DNA of 64,000 nt from Cohnella sp. WQ 127256 (lineage in GTDB: Bacteria; Bacillota; Bacilli; Paenibacillales; Paenibacillaceae), in contig NZ_JAMZCY010000001.1 in the NCBI RefSeq assembly GCF_024519285.1, forward strand, positions 1,302,001 to 1,366,000, read 5' to 3'. Each line of letters opens with the position of its first letter. Position 1 is the stretch's first letter. Positions 16,472 to 24,482 of the stretch are shown piece after piece. The notes beneath the pieces were generated by a model that searched no databases, had not been told where the DNA came from, and worked only from the letters and a program-made list of their open reading frames with translations. Both the position numbers and the translations under genes were made by a program.

Positions 16472-18196
16472 TTATGGCGAAGAATGAGCTCCACCCGAAT
16501 TGGCTTCTCCTGCCGTTCCTTGAGTCTTATCTCCTCCAAGCCCGAATAAATGCACTTTTGGCTTCGACCCGCCAGTGGTGACGATGATATATTGTTTGCC
16601 ATCGACCGTGAAAATCGAAGGAGCTGCCTGCACGTTATCCCCCGCCATCTGGAAAGTCCAGACGACCTTGCCCGTCTTGATATCCAGCGCGTTAAGCTTG
16701 CCGTCCAGCTCTCCGAAGAATGCTAAACCAGAAGCCGTGCTCGTCAAACCGCCGCGCTGAGGATCTGTCGTCTTGATCTGATAAGCTTGTTTGCCTGTAT
16801 CCACATTAATCGCGGTAATGGTACCGTATCCCTTAACATCCGGTACTTCTGCGGTCACCGTTCCGAAAGCCGCCGCCCCTGGGAAGTTCGGGGTAGCCGC
16901 CTCCTCTTCATTTTTCGCGGCTTTAAAGATAGAGGGCTGCTCAATGCCCGGAATCAATACGTAATTCGTTACGGGATCGTAAGCTTCCGGCGCGTAATTC
17001 TCCCCGCCTAGAACTCCGGGATAGCCAACCACACCTTCGGGCGTCGGTTTCGGATGATCGATTTTGGCAAACGGAATGCCATCCCATACCGCATCCCCAG
17101 TAGCGGCATCCCATGCGAACCACAGGCCGGATTTGCCACCTTGAACGACGAGCTTCTGCTTCTTTCCTTTCACAGTGGCATCGATAATCATCGGAGAAGC
17201 CCCGGCATCGTAGTCCCACAAGTCATGGCTGACTTCCTGCTTAGCCCATACGATCTTGCCGGTCATTGCGTTGACGGCCACGACCGAGTCGGTATTCGGG
17301 TTATCTCCCGGACGATTATCTCCGTAAAAGTCCGGAGCCGGATTGCCTGTAGCGAAGTACATGATATCGGTTTCTTCATCGATCGCAACAGGATTCCAAA
17401 CCGCTCCGCCTCCTTGGAACTTGCTGTTTGCCAGCCAATCCTGACCTTTCGGTGGTACGGTCCAGAACGGAGAATCCCAGGCCGGCGTCAAATCGCTCGC
17501 CTTAAACGCCGCTACGAATCCGCGAATACCGTTATCTCCGCCGCTACTGCCGATATAGACGTTCCCTTTGTAATATTGGGGGGCAGTTGTCTCATAGTAA
17601 CCGTTCTCCAGCGTAACTCCGTCGATATATTCCGAAAGCTTAATCATCTTAACCAACTGGCCAGTTTTCTGATCCAAGGAGATGAGCGAATTATCGACCG
17701 CCAGCATAAATACTTTGCCTTCGCCAACCGCTACTCCACGGTTGGCGATGATCCCTGCTTTCGAGAAGGTCGCGGCTTGCTCGGCCGATGGCTTCCAATG
17801 CCAGATTGTTTTGCCGGTCACGGCATCGAATGCGAACGCTTGATTGCCGGCTGTTGTAATGAAGGCGACTCCATCTACGACGACAGGATATGACTGATTT
17901 CCGTTTTTGACATCCGGGTCGAGGGCCTTTAGTTCTGCAGACCAAATGACGCCAAGATCTTTGACGTTATCGGCAGAAATTTGTTTGAAAGGAACGTGCC
18001 GAGTGTTGGCAAGCGAATAGCCGTAGGAGCCCCAATTTTCAAAGGAGGTGCCTGTCACTCCGGATGCGGAAGGCGATGCTGTGGCGGTCTGACCTGACGT
18101 TGGCGAAGGCGAAACATTGTTGTTTTTTCCGGTACAAGCACTAATCGCCAGCAATAAAGCTAGCGCAGCGCTGATTTTGATGTGCGTTTTCTTCAC
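16472..18196 (-). CDS. Lipid-anchored PQQ-type beta-propeller dehydrogenase
   Basis: A 574-residue lipoprotein with lipobox AISA-C21, then a Ser/Pro/Thr linker to about 50, then an eight-bladed PQQ propeller. Blades show repeated tryptophan-docking segments (AFDAVTGKTIWHW, ALDIKTGKVVWTF). Family landmarks are GNPAPDFYGDNRPGDN (284-299) and HDLWDYDAG (324-332); D328 is the expected catalytic base and N285 a metal ligand. The Glu ligand of methanol dehydrogenase aligns with D221 (GSSGGD). There is no vicinal Cys pair and no heme-c CxxCH motif; C21 is the only cysteine. Start is GTG at 18196 behind GGGGGT. Its position beside pqqABCDE makes it the likely user of the cofactor. The substrate is not predictable. 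Confidence 0.88.
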   Translation of the reverse strand: MKKTHIKISAALALLLAISACTGKNNNVSPSPTSGQTATASPSASGVTGTSFENWGSYGYSLANTRHVPFKQISADNVKDLGVIWSAELKALDPDVKNGNQSYPVVVDGVAFITTAGNQAFAFDAVTGKTIWHWKPSAEQAATFSKAGIIANRGVAVGEGKVFMLAVDNSLISLDQKTGQLVKMIKLSEYIDGVTLENGYYETTAPQYYKGNVYIGSSGGDNGIRGFVAAFKASDLTPAWDSPFWTVPPKGQDWLANSKFQGGGAVWNPVAIDEETDIMYFATGNPAPDFYGDNRPGDNPNTDSVVAVNAMTGKIVWAKQEVSHDLWDYDAGASPMIIDATVKGKKQKLVVQGGKSGLWFAWDAATGDAVWDGIPFAKIDHPKPTPEGVVGYPGVLGGENYAPEAYDPVTNYVLIPGIEQPSIFKAAKNEEEAATPNFPGAAAFGTVTAEVPDVKGYGTITAINVDTGKQAYQIKTTDPQRGGLTSTASGLAFFGELDGKLNALDIKTGKVVWTFQMAGDNVQAAPSIFTVDGKQYIIVTTGGSKPKVHLFGLGGDKTQGTAGEANSGGAHSSP

Positions 18197-18335
18197 AGTT
18201 GATACCCCCAGAATGTGAATGCAGTTTCGTGTTTCATGGAAGATCCAATTTCATGCAACCTCCGCTGATTATGGTATTTCCAAACTGGCGTTAATTAAGT
18301 CAAGAGTCGGATTAGCTATCGTTAAACTTTTAAAA

Positions 18336-18370
18336 ATAAAAAAGGTCAACCCAAAATATCCGGCTGACCT
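18336..18370 (-). terminator. Rho-independent terminator (minus strand)
   Basis: The minus strand reads AGGTCAGCC, a loop, then GGTTGACCT and six Ts. It lies 36 bases after the stop of the small membrane protein gene. Confidence 0.8.
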
Positions 18371-18406
18371 GTTCATATGAAACCCTCAAGGCTAACTGCC
18401 CTCTAT

Positions 18407-18658
18407 CTAGGATTGGGATTCGGAATTGACCACGCTCTTGGTGTCGAAGACTTTGACGGCCGATTCCTTAGCTTCCTGCTGGTCGTACATCTTTCCGAGT
18501 TTCCAACCGATCCCGATATTCACTACCGCCATTGCCGAGAATAAGACGACGTCTCCCCACGGCTCCGGAAGCAGCAGGTCGCCCAGAAGCCAACCGCCGG
18601 TCATCGAGGCCCCCATAATTACACCCTTCACCGACGATTTAAAGTTAACTTTAGCCAT
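18407..18658 (-). CDS. Small two-helix membrane protein, unknown function
   Basis: An 83-residue protein with two hydrophobic segments (about 9-30 and 36-55). The first contains the motif GVIMGASMTGGWLLGDLLLP. A charged, Ser-rich tail follows and is probably cytoplasmic. ATG at 18658 has a strong GGGAGGG site. It is monocistronic, with a terminator at 18336 and a long 5' region that contains a candidate structured RNA (18706-18806). No family was recognised. Its orientation matches the upstream-lying dehydrogenase gene, but the terminator separates them. Confidence 0.7.
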   Translation of the reverse strand: MAKVNFKSSVKGVIMGASMTGGWLLGDLLLPEPWGDVVLFSAMAVVNIGIGWKLGKMYDQQEAKESAVKVFDTKSVVNSESQS

Positions 18659-18705
18659 ACGCTTACCCTCCCGTTGGTTCGCTTATACGCAGCATCAAGA
18701 GGCGT

Positions 18706-18806
18706 AGGAGCGCGAAACATTCGTTTCCCGCGCCGCCAGCCAACTACGTCAATACAGATACGTCGAGCCTTAGGCTTGCGCCTAATTGACGTCTCAGTGC
18801 GCTCCT
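18706..18806 (-). ncRNA. Candidate structured leader RNA
   Basis: Read on the minus strand, an outer 8-bp helix AGGAGCGC (18806-18799) pairs with GCGCTCCT (18713-18706). Inside it, ACGTCAAT pairs with ATTGACGT (18792-18785 with 18753-18746), continuing into TAGGC-GCAA-GCCTA, a GNRA-capped hairpin. A further hairpin GAAAC/GTTTC (18727-18714) competes with the outer helix. It ends 47 bases before the small membrane protein gene. It matches no riboswitch class I know. All pairings were found by eye. Confidence 0.35.
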
Positions 18807-18946
18807 CGCTTAGATGACAAACTTGTAGTAAGCTACCCGCGAAGGTCCTCGGTTCCCTCTAAAACCGATTGTATGATGTGGACAAGAGCGAATATGCCTT
18901 AAAAATAGAGCGTTCCGGAAGTAGCTCATTCATGATGTTCTTGCGC

Positions 18947-19051
18947 CTACCGCAGCGAGTAGAGCTTCGCAACCTGTTCGTCCGTAAGCATACGATCGTA
19001 CAATTGCAATTCATCGATTTTCGCTTGCGCGAATTCTATATTGGAGGGCTG
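18947..19051 (-). pseudogene. C-terminal remnant of a LamG/concanavalin-like domain
   Basis: The minus frame ends TAG at 18947 and reads AQAKIDELQLYDRMLTDEQV then AKLYSLR. This is the standard last strand and helix of laminin-G/Concanavalin A-like lectin domains of secreted glycoside hydrolases (pattern IDxxxxYxRxLxxxEVxxLY). There is no start codon or upstream domain, and a terminator from another gene lies directly upstream at 19071. The body of the gene has been lost. The rest of 18850-19217 shows no other gene. Confidence 0.6.
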
Positions 19052-19070
19052 ACATATAGACTTCAATAAC

Positions 19071-19101
19071 CAAAAAAAAGCCCGCGGTATACGCGGACTT
19101 C
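19071..19101 (-). terminator. Rho-independent terminator of the acetyltransferase gene
   Basis: On the minus strand AAGTCCGCG-TATAC-CGCGGGCTT is followed by eight Ts. It is about 117 bases after the stop at 19218. Confidence 0.82.
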
Positions 19102-19217
19102 ATTAAGTTTGCCCTTACTCCTTGCCGAACACGTATTTGTAAAAAGTGTTAGCAAATAATCCAATGGTGGAAATCTACTCAACCGTGCATTCAAGTCGTT
19201 TTTATTAAATGAGTTGA

Positions 19218-19874
19218 TTATCGTTTTATTTCCCTTTGATAAAAGTCATATAATTGATTAACAGATGAACTTGAGAAGATAGAACTGGCTCGTTCAATTG
19301 TCTCACGTTCCCAATCGAACCAGCGCATTTCCTTTAACTTTTCGATTTCATTGTCTGAAAAACGCTTCTTTATCTCTTTAGCTGGGTTTCCGCCTACTAT
19401 CGTGTAGGGAAGGACATCTTTTACAACAACAGAACCTGCCGCAACAATGGCGCTTTCACCTATTTTCACACCGGGCATAATCATAGCATTCATGCCAATC
19501 CACGAATCACTTTCGATGATGGTATCCCCTTTTGGTTCGTAAGAAGCTTCAATCTGATCCACAAACGGATACACGGTAATCCACTCAGGATGATGATTGT
19601 GATTGCCACCCATTAATATAATTACACCGCTAGCAATACACACGTAATTTCCTATAACCAATTTATCTAGATGCCAACCATAATCGTTAATGGGGTTAAA
19701 TAACTTTCTTGATTTTTCATCTCCCCAAAGGTATCTAACGCACCCATCTTCAAAATCATGATTATCGTAATAACCAGAGTAGTAGGAGTAATCCCCTACT
19801 TCAATCATGGGGTTGGTGACAATATCCTTTAGATACTTAATTTCAGACCAGTGGTTAAATTGATGTTGTTTCAT
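19218..19874 (-). CDS. CatB-type xenobiotic O-acetyltransferase
   Basis: A 218-residue left-handed beta-helix acetyltransferase of the CatB/Vat group. The hexapeptide region runs from about 70 to 165: LVIGNYVCIASGVIILMGGNHNHH includes the catalytic His at about 93, then SWIGMNAMIMPGVKIGESAIVAAGSVV and the C-terminal cap IVGGNPAKEIKKRFS. These trimeric enzymes transfer acetyl from acetyl-CoA to chloramphenicol, streptogramin A or other hydroxyl compounds. The substrate here cannot be told. The gene is monocistronic, with its terminator at 19071. Flanking remnants suggest a rearranged region. Confidence 0.88.
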   Translation of the reverse strand: MKQHQFNHWSEIKYLKDIVTNPMIEVGDYSYYSGYYDNHDFEDGCVRYLWGDEKSRKLFNPINDYGWHLDKLVIGNYVCIASGVIILMGGNHNHHPEWITVYPFVDQIEASYEPKGDTIIESDSWIGMNAMIMPGVKIGESAIVAAGSVVVKDVLPYTIVGGNPAKEIKKRFSDNEIEKLKEMRWFDWERETIERASSIFSSSSVNQLYDFYQREIKR

Positions 19875-20040
19875 TCTTTTCCCTCGCTTCTAAGTTAAAT
19901 AATTCGTATTTTCACTTAGAAGCTTAATGCAGTAGCTACATTCTTAAGCCGTTTCAAACGACGAACCATCGTTTTCATCCTTTTCCTATTTGATGGGGAC
20001 ATTTTAACAAACGAATCATTTGCTCGTCAAATCATACGAA

Positions 20041-20883
20041 TCAGATCGTTGTCATTATCCTTTTCCTATATTCCAATGGGGTCATTCCTTCTTGCTTCTT
20101 AAACCTTTGAATAAAATAACTTACACTCGGATAGCCGCATTTGTTAGCAATTTGTGCGATCGGTGTTGTTCTGTGCTCTATTAATAACTGCTTCGACTGA
20201 CGTATGCGGCACAAAGTGATGAATTGCATCGGCGTTTGCTGGGTTAATTTACGAAAAAGTTTACAGAAATAATACATGCTCACATTTGCTTTATCTGCCC
20301 ATACTTGAAGCTCGAATGGCTCGCATGCTTTCTCCTGAATTTCAGTTAATAGGTTTAACATTACTTCAGTGCTGCTTTGCTCTCGCCTAGGTGTAAGTGG
20401 CGCTGCTTGCGTTATGAATTCTGCAACAATCCCATAAGCGAGTGTAGACAACAACGATTGATGCAATTGCTTATAGGTCTCAGCTTCATGAATTAGAGAT
20501 TGAAACGACTGTTGCAGCCTCTCCCAATGATTCATCGTCCACAAGTTCGTTTGATAGAACCCTTTTTCCAATAGAAACTCTTTGATTTTCTCCCCATAGA
20601 AATGTAAAAAATATACTTCCCATGGATCATCCTGGCTCGAGTAATATTGTTGATACTGCATCGGAACGTAAAGAAAAGCTTCCCCTTTCTTGATCTCATG
20701 AGCTTTTCCATCCATCTGGATGTAGCCCTTCCCTCTCGTGACGAGATGAATATTAAAATTTGGAAATTCTCCTGTTTCCCTTATAACTGAGTGCTGCGGA
20801 TTATCGTTATAGCAACCAACAGATTCCGGAAAACAAATGAATTGATCGGAGCTTATCGTCGACAATGCAATATGTTTATGCAT
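20041..20883 (-). CDS. AraC-family regulator, divergent to an aldo-keto reductase
   Basis: A 280-residue protein from ATG 20883, chosen because GGTGAGGG lies just upstream; an in-frame GTG at 20895 falls inside that site. Residues about 20-140 form an AraC-binding cupin (FNIHLVTRGKGYIQMDGKAHEIKKGEAFLYVP). The C-terminal 100 residues hold two helix-turn-helix units, ending IAQIANKCGYPSVSYFIQRFKKQEGMTPLEYRKR. The cupin suggests a sugar-like effector. It is transcribed away from the aldo-keto reductase at 21038 across a 150-base shared control region, so it probably regulates that gene. Confidence 0.88.
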   Translation of the reverse strand: MHKHIALSTISSDQFICFPESVGCYNDNPQHSVIRETGEFPNFNIHLVTRGKGYIQMDGKAHEIKKGEAFLYVPMQYQQYYSSQDDPWEVYFLHFYGEKIKEFLLEKGFYQTNLWTMNHWERLQQSFQSLIHEAETYKQLHQSLLSTLAYGIVAEFITQAAPLTPRREQSSTEVMLNLLTEIQEKACEPFELQVWADKANVSMYYFCKLFRKLTQQTPMQFITLCRIRQSKQLLIEHRTTPIAQIANKCGYPSVSYFIQRFKKQEGMTPLEYRKRIMTTI

Positions 20884-21037
20884 TCCATCCCTCACCTAAA
20901 ATCACAATATCGTTATATTCACCTTAATATATTGTTATAGTGGAAACAATAAAATTCTATTATGATAACAATATTATACAAATAGATTGAGCTCGGCCAA
21001 TAAAAAAAGCATGAATTTTAATAGGAGGAGAATGAAC

Positions 21038-21961
21038 ATGACAATGAAGCAAATTGCCATTACGAATAGACTATCCTGCTCGCAACTCGTGCTCGGCTCA
21101 ATGATGCTGCGTGAGGAGGATATGGACTACTCTGCTGGATTAATGGATGCCTTTACGGCGATTGGCGGGAACTGTATCGATACAGCGCATGTATACGGAG
21201 CAAGCAGCTCTAGAGCAGTCGGTCATTGGATACGGGAAAGAAATAACAGGTCGGATGTCATCATCATCGGCAAAGGAGCTCATCCCAATTCTGAATCCCG
21301 AATGACTGTCGAATATATGGAACAAGATCTGTATGAAACGTTCGAGCGGATGCAGACGGATTATGTAGATATTTTCATGCTGCATAGAGATGATCTGGAC
21401 AAGTCGGTAGGTTACATCATGGAATCTATGAACGCTCAACTCGAAGCTGGGCGTTGCAGAGCGCTTGGCGTATCCAATTGGTCGGTGTCACGTATCCAAG
21501 AAGCTAATGAATATACTGCGGCACATCAACTGCATGGTCTGCTCTGCAACAGCCCCAACCTGAGTTTAGCAAAGCCAAATGAACCTCGATGGGCTGGATG
21601 CGTGTCTGTATATTCCGATGAACTTGCTTGGCATGAACGAACGCAATTACCGCTGATGTCCTGGTCTTCTCAAGCAGGAGGCTTTTTTACCGGTCGTTAT
21701 ACCCCCGACAGTGGTGATCCGGAGTTGATCCGCGTTTACTACAACGATGCAAACTGGGAGAGATTCCGCAGAGCGGAAGCTCTCGCTCAAACGAGAGGTG
21801 TAACCACTAATGATATTGCTTTGGCCTATGTGCTTAATCAGCCTTTTCCCATCTGTGCGTTGATTGGTCCGGTTACGGTCGAAGAGCTTCACTCCAGCGC
21901 ACATGCGCTTGGCGTATCGTTGACCAGATCAGAAACTCGCTGGCTGGATCTAATGGAATAA
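21038..21961 (+). CDS. Aldo/keto reductase
   Basis: A 307-residue (beta/alpha)8 oxidoreductase of the AKR superfamily. Active-site tetrad elements visible are D in NCIDTAHVYG (Asp and Tyr, about 45-53), the Lys in IIGKGAHPN and the His in DIFMLHRDD. NADPH-binding loops lie in the C-terminal third (ALAYVLNQPFPICALIGPV). Start is ATG 21038 with AGGAGG 9 bases upstream; the open frame back to 20987 lacks a site. It reduces or oxidises a sugar or small carbonyl, substrate unknown. The divergent AraC regulator with a cupin suggests a sugar-responsive pair. The terminator follows at 21965. Confidence 0.9.
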   Translation: MTMKQIAITNRLSCSQLVLGSMMLREEDMDYSAGLMDAFTAIGGNCIDTAHVYGASSSRAVGHWIRERNNRSDVIIIGKGAHPNSESRMTVEYMEQDLYETFERMQTDYVDIFMLHRDDLDKSVGYIMESMNAQLEAGRCRALGVSNWSVSRIQEANEYTAAHQLHGLLCNSPNLSLAKPNEPRWAGCVSVYSDELAWHERTQLPLMSWSSQAGGFFTGRYTPDSGDPELIRVYYNDANWERFRRAEALAQTRGVTTNDIALAYVLNQPFPICALIGPVTVEELHSSAHALGVSLTRSETRWLDLME

Positions 21962-21964
21962 ACA

Positions 21965-22014
21965 AAGGACGGTAAAAGTCATCAAGTAGTCTAATGATTT
22001 TTACCGTCCTTCTC
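21965..22014. terminator. Bidirectional terminator between convergent genes
   Basis: A long stem AAGGACGGTAAAA-TCAT pairs with ATGA-TTTTACCGTCCTT around an 11-base loop, between the convergent aldo-keto reductase and hydrolase genes. Confidence 0.85.
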
Positions 22015-22026
22015 TATACGAAACAC

Positions 22027-23007
22027 TTATTTTATTTCTTCCATAAAACCTCTGAAGCTTTCAACAATTTCTTTCGATTTAGTATGGTGCAAATAATGTC
22101 CACCTTCAAATTGAATTACTTTTCCATGCGTAGAATTTTTGACTTGCGCTTCATGCAGGGGTACCCATCCTTCTACGTCTGTATTATTCGCTTCGATAAA
22201 GATAATAAGGGGAAGATTTTTGGGAAATGTTAATTTTTGAGCTGCCTTAAAATTAGGATTAAAATTTTTCATTTCATTCAAGGTGCTGGGATTAAGCATG
22301 TTTTTGAGAGTAAGCATTCTCATTTGTTCTTTTGTATAATCATCAAAAGGCAGTCCAGCATAGGGGTCAGCACTTAGTTTCATTTGCAGTCTGACTAATC
22401 CTGATTTTTTGAGTAGTTTGAACGTTTCTATGGGTAATTCTTCATCCATACCGCCTTGCGTTGGAACACTGCTATCGATCCCGACAAATGCACTCACTTC
22501 GTTCTCATATTTATTCACATAATCTAGTCCGTAGATCCCAGCAATGGAGTGACCCATTAGTATATATTTTTCAATTTTTAGACTTTGTAAAGCTTCATGA
22601 ACTTCACTTACAATATTCTCTGTGCTTCGTTCCTTTTCGGTTCCATCACTTAATCCATAGCCAAAAGGCTCAATCACGACGACTTTGTAAAATGGAGATA
22701 GCTCATCTACTAGTGGCTTGAAATCAAGTGCTGGGGCTGCTGTTCCATAACCAGGTAGGAGCACGACTGTTTCTTCGCCTTGTCCTTGAATCAGAACATT
22801 CATATTTTTACCGTCTACAAGCACAGACTGACCATAGGGTTCTATTTTACCTTGCTCCGATTTGTTACTGATCCTATTAACTATAAAAACTACGGCTAGA
22901 AAAAGTCCAATTAATATAACGATCACTAATATTGCTTTAAGTATAACGATAAGCGTTTTTTTCATTCTCTTGCTCATCCTCATTTTCATTACCCCGCTTT
23001 GTTCCAT
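22027..23007 (-). CDS. Membrane-anchored alpha/beta hydrolase, copy 1
   Basis: A 326-residue protein: an N-terminal basic stretch and one helix (about 18-45), then an alpha/beta hydrolase domain. The nucleophile elbow is GHSIAG (about 149-154), the oxyanion region is LLPGYGTAAPAL, and the catalytic His lies in EGGHYLHH near the C-terminus. The domain faces outside. A close paralogue, about three quarters identical by eye, is at 61608-62594. Both are preceded on the same strand by a sensor kinase gene or its remnant. ATG at 23007 has AGGAG 9 bases upstream. Substrate unknown; a lipase- or peptidase-like role is possible. Confidence 0.85.
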   Translation of the reverse strand: MEQSGVMKMRMSKRMKKTLIVILKAILVIVILIGLFLAVVFIVNRISNKSEQGKIEPYGQSVLVDGKNMNVLIQGQGEETVVLLPGYGTAAPALDFKPLVDELSPFYKVVVIEPFGYGLSDGTEKERSTENIVSEVHEALQSLKIEKYILMGHSIAGIYGLDYVNKYENEVSAFVGIDSSVPTQGGMDEELPIETFKLLKKSGLVRLQMKLSADPYAGLPFDDYTKEQMRMLTLKNMLNPSTLNEMKNFNPNFKAAQKLTFPKNLPLIIFIEANNTDVEGWVPLHEAQVKNSTHGKVIQFEGGHYLHHTKSKEIVESFRGFMEEIK

Positions 23008-23123
23008 TAGTATCTGCTCCTGTCCTCATCTGTTTATTCCGATGCCTTATCGGACCGCTAAGAAAAGCTTATACGACTAAGATGTACTCCCTGTGACGAC
23101 AATATGAACGGAATATGAACGAA

Positions 23124-23176
23124 CAAAAAAAGCTACAGCCTCACATGCAAAGAAGCTTGCACATGATGCCGTAGCA
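23124..23176 (-). terminator. Terminator of the kinase remnant
   Basis: The minus strand reads GCTACGGC-TCATGTGCAA, a short loop, TTGCATGTGA-GCTGTAGC and seven Ts. Related hairpins occur at 62708-62763 and 61561-61597. Confidence 0.82.
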
Positions 23177-23190
23177 TGGAAGTACTAATA

Positions 23191-23497
23191 TTACACTATC
23201 GGCGTTGTGATTGGTAAGGTGACAATGAAGGTCGTTCCTTGGCCGGGTTCGCTTTCCACTCGAATGTCACCTTGATGTAGCGATACAATCTGTTTAACGA
23301 TGGCGAGTCCCATACCACTCCCGTCATACTTACGACTGTGGGAACGATCGGTCTTAAAGAACAGCTCGAATATACGCTTCTGATCCTCTAAGGAAATACC
23401 AATGCCAGTGTCTGCTATTCGGACTGTCACGTTTTTGAGATCTTGTTTGATGCTGACGTTAATAATGCCACCATCCTGGAAAATTTGATGCTATTAC
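23191..23497 (-). pseudogene. Truncated, frameshifted sensor histidine kinase (copy 1)
   Basis: This is the 3' end of a kinase gene. It encodes the ATPase G1-F-G2 boxes DTGIGIS, FELFFKTDRSHSRKYDGSGMGL and GQGTTFIVTLP. It aligns closely with the last 100 residues of the kinase at 62774-64000. Near 23475-23479 one base is missing relative to that copy, which shifts the frame. At about 23497 the similarity stops abruptly, and a lipoprotein gene ends there. The DHp, HAMP and sensor parts are gone. The piece cannot make a working kinase. It keeps its place upstream of the hydrolase gene. Confidence 0.85.
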
Positions 23498-23499
23498 CA

Positions 23500-23940
23500 T
23501 TAAAGCTCATCTAAATTGATTTCTAAATCTAGTATTTTCTTTTTCTCTACACTTTCACCTTCGATCGAGAAAATCGCCTCCGCATATAGTACTTTATCAT
23601 CGGATCTAATGTCCATAATTCTGTCCTTTTCGTAGCTATATGCTTCATTATTACTTAATGTCCTTTGGATACCGACAAAGCTGCGAACAATATCTGGCCG
23701 ATTGGAACGTTCTCCAACAACTGCCCCGATCAAAGGGTCCATATGGATGATCTGAATGGAACGATCACCTGTATACACCAATTCCGTGTGGATTTTGATT
23801 TTTGCTTTTTCTACTTTTTCTACTTTGACTCGAAGTGTAAAAAAGTCGGACGACACTTCCTTTATAACAGGAATGTGCTCCTTTCTTTGACATCCCATAA
23901 CCAACAAAAGGAACACACATAAAGTCGTTATAACCTTCAT
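23500..23940 (-). CDS. Small lipoprotein, unknown function
   Basis: A 146-residue protein from ATG 23940 with GGGAGTGG upstream; an in-frame start at 23967 is less likely. Residues 1-16 are a signal peptide with lipobox LLVMG-C. The mature part is predicted mostly beta, with an immunoglobulin-like pattern (VSSDFFTLRVKVEKVEKAKIKIHTELVYTG split across strands). Family not recognised. Its stop lies right at the junction where the truncated kinase begins, so an insertion or deletion event joined the two. Confidence 0.65.
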   Translation of the reverse strand: MKVITTLCVFLLLVMGCQRKEHIPVIKEVSSDFFTLRVKVEKVEKAKIKIHTELVYTGDRSIQIIHMDPLIGAVVGERSNRPDIVRSFVGIQRTLSNNEAYSYEKDRIMDIRSDDKVLYAEAIFSIEGESVEKKKILDLEINLDEL

Positions 23941-23992
23941 TTTTTCCACTCCCTTCTTCATTCGCAATTAGTGACGCTCAATTTCGTTACCC

Positions 23993-24226
23993 TTACAATA
24001 GATGGGGTAGCAATAACAAGGATAGTCCAACAAGGGCGAAAATGCCCGATACTATCCTTCTTATAATGAAATAAGACCTTGGCGGTTCTCTCCTAGCTTT
24101 CCAACCTTCAGTTATCTTCCAGATAAAATAAGGATTTATCGTTGCAAATATTGCAATTCCAGTCCATAAACACAGGAATATAAAAATAATCCAGGATAAA
24201 ACATTCAATTCCGGCGGCACTCCCAT
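23993..24226 (-). CDS. Small membrane protein resembling DUF6199
   Basis: A 77-residue protein with two helices (about 9-32 and 55-75). Between them is the segment NPYFIWKITEGWKARREPP, a pattern I associate with the DUF6199 group of Bacillota. ATG at 24226 follows GGGGGGAG. Function unknown. It precedes the lipoprotein gene by 52 bases and may be co-transcribed with it. Confidence 0.6.
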   Translation of the reverse strand: MGVPPELNVLSWIIFIFLCLWTGIAIFATINPYFIWKITEGWKARREPPRSYFIIRRIVSGIFALVGLSLLLLPHLL

Positions 24227-24380
24227 TTTGCTCCCCCCATTATCATGTTTGTAGATTATACGCTTTGGGATATTCTGGGTTGCGGGACCCTGCGTCCAAA
24301 TAGGATAAGCCCAGATTTGCTCTTCAAATCCAAACCGTTTTGAGATTTGTTGTTGAAAATATTTCCGTTCATAGATATGT

Positions 24381-24408
24381 ACAATCAGGCGCTTAAATAC
24401 ATAATATG
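24381..24408 (+). promoter_or_regulatory. Possible sigma-K promoter of the spore-coat pair
   Basis: ACA (24381-24383) and CATAATATG (24400-24408) with a 16-base spacer resemble the mother-cell sigma-K consensus (AC, then CATAnnnTA). It is 75 bases before a CotSA/CotS-like gene pair. The last base of the -10 match is G rather than A. Suggestive only. Confidence 0.35.
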
Positions 24409-24482
24409 AAACAAATCATGAGCCATAAATGCTTGAATATTATCATGGTGTCCGTTTAGTTTTGGACTAAGAGGAGGGCATA

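Noticed and set aside
17204..17215. D-Y-D in the quinoprotein as proof of a lanthanide enzyme
   Set aside because: Membrane glucose dehydrogenase also has Asp at this position and uses Ca or Mg, so the residue alone is not diagnostic.
17054..17893. 279-residue open frame on the + strand
   Set aside because: Antisense to the quinoprotein gene; composition-driven shadow.
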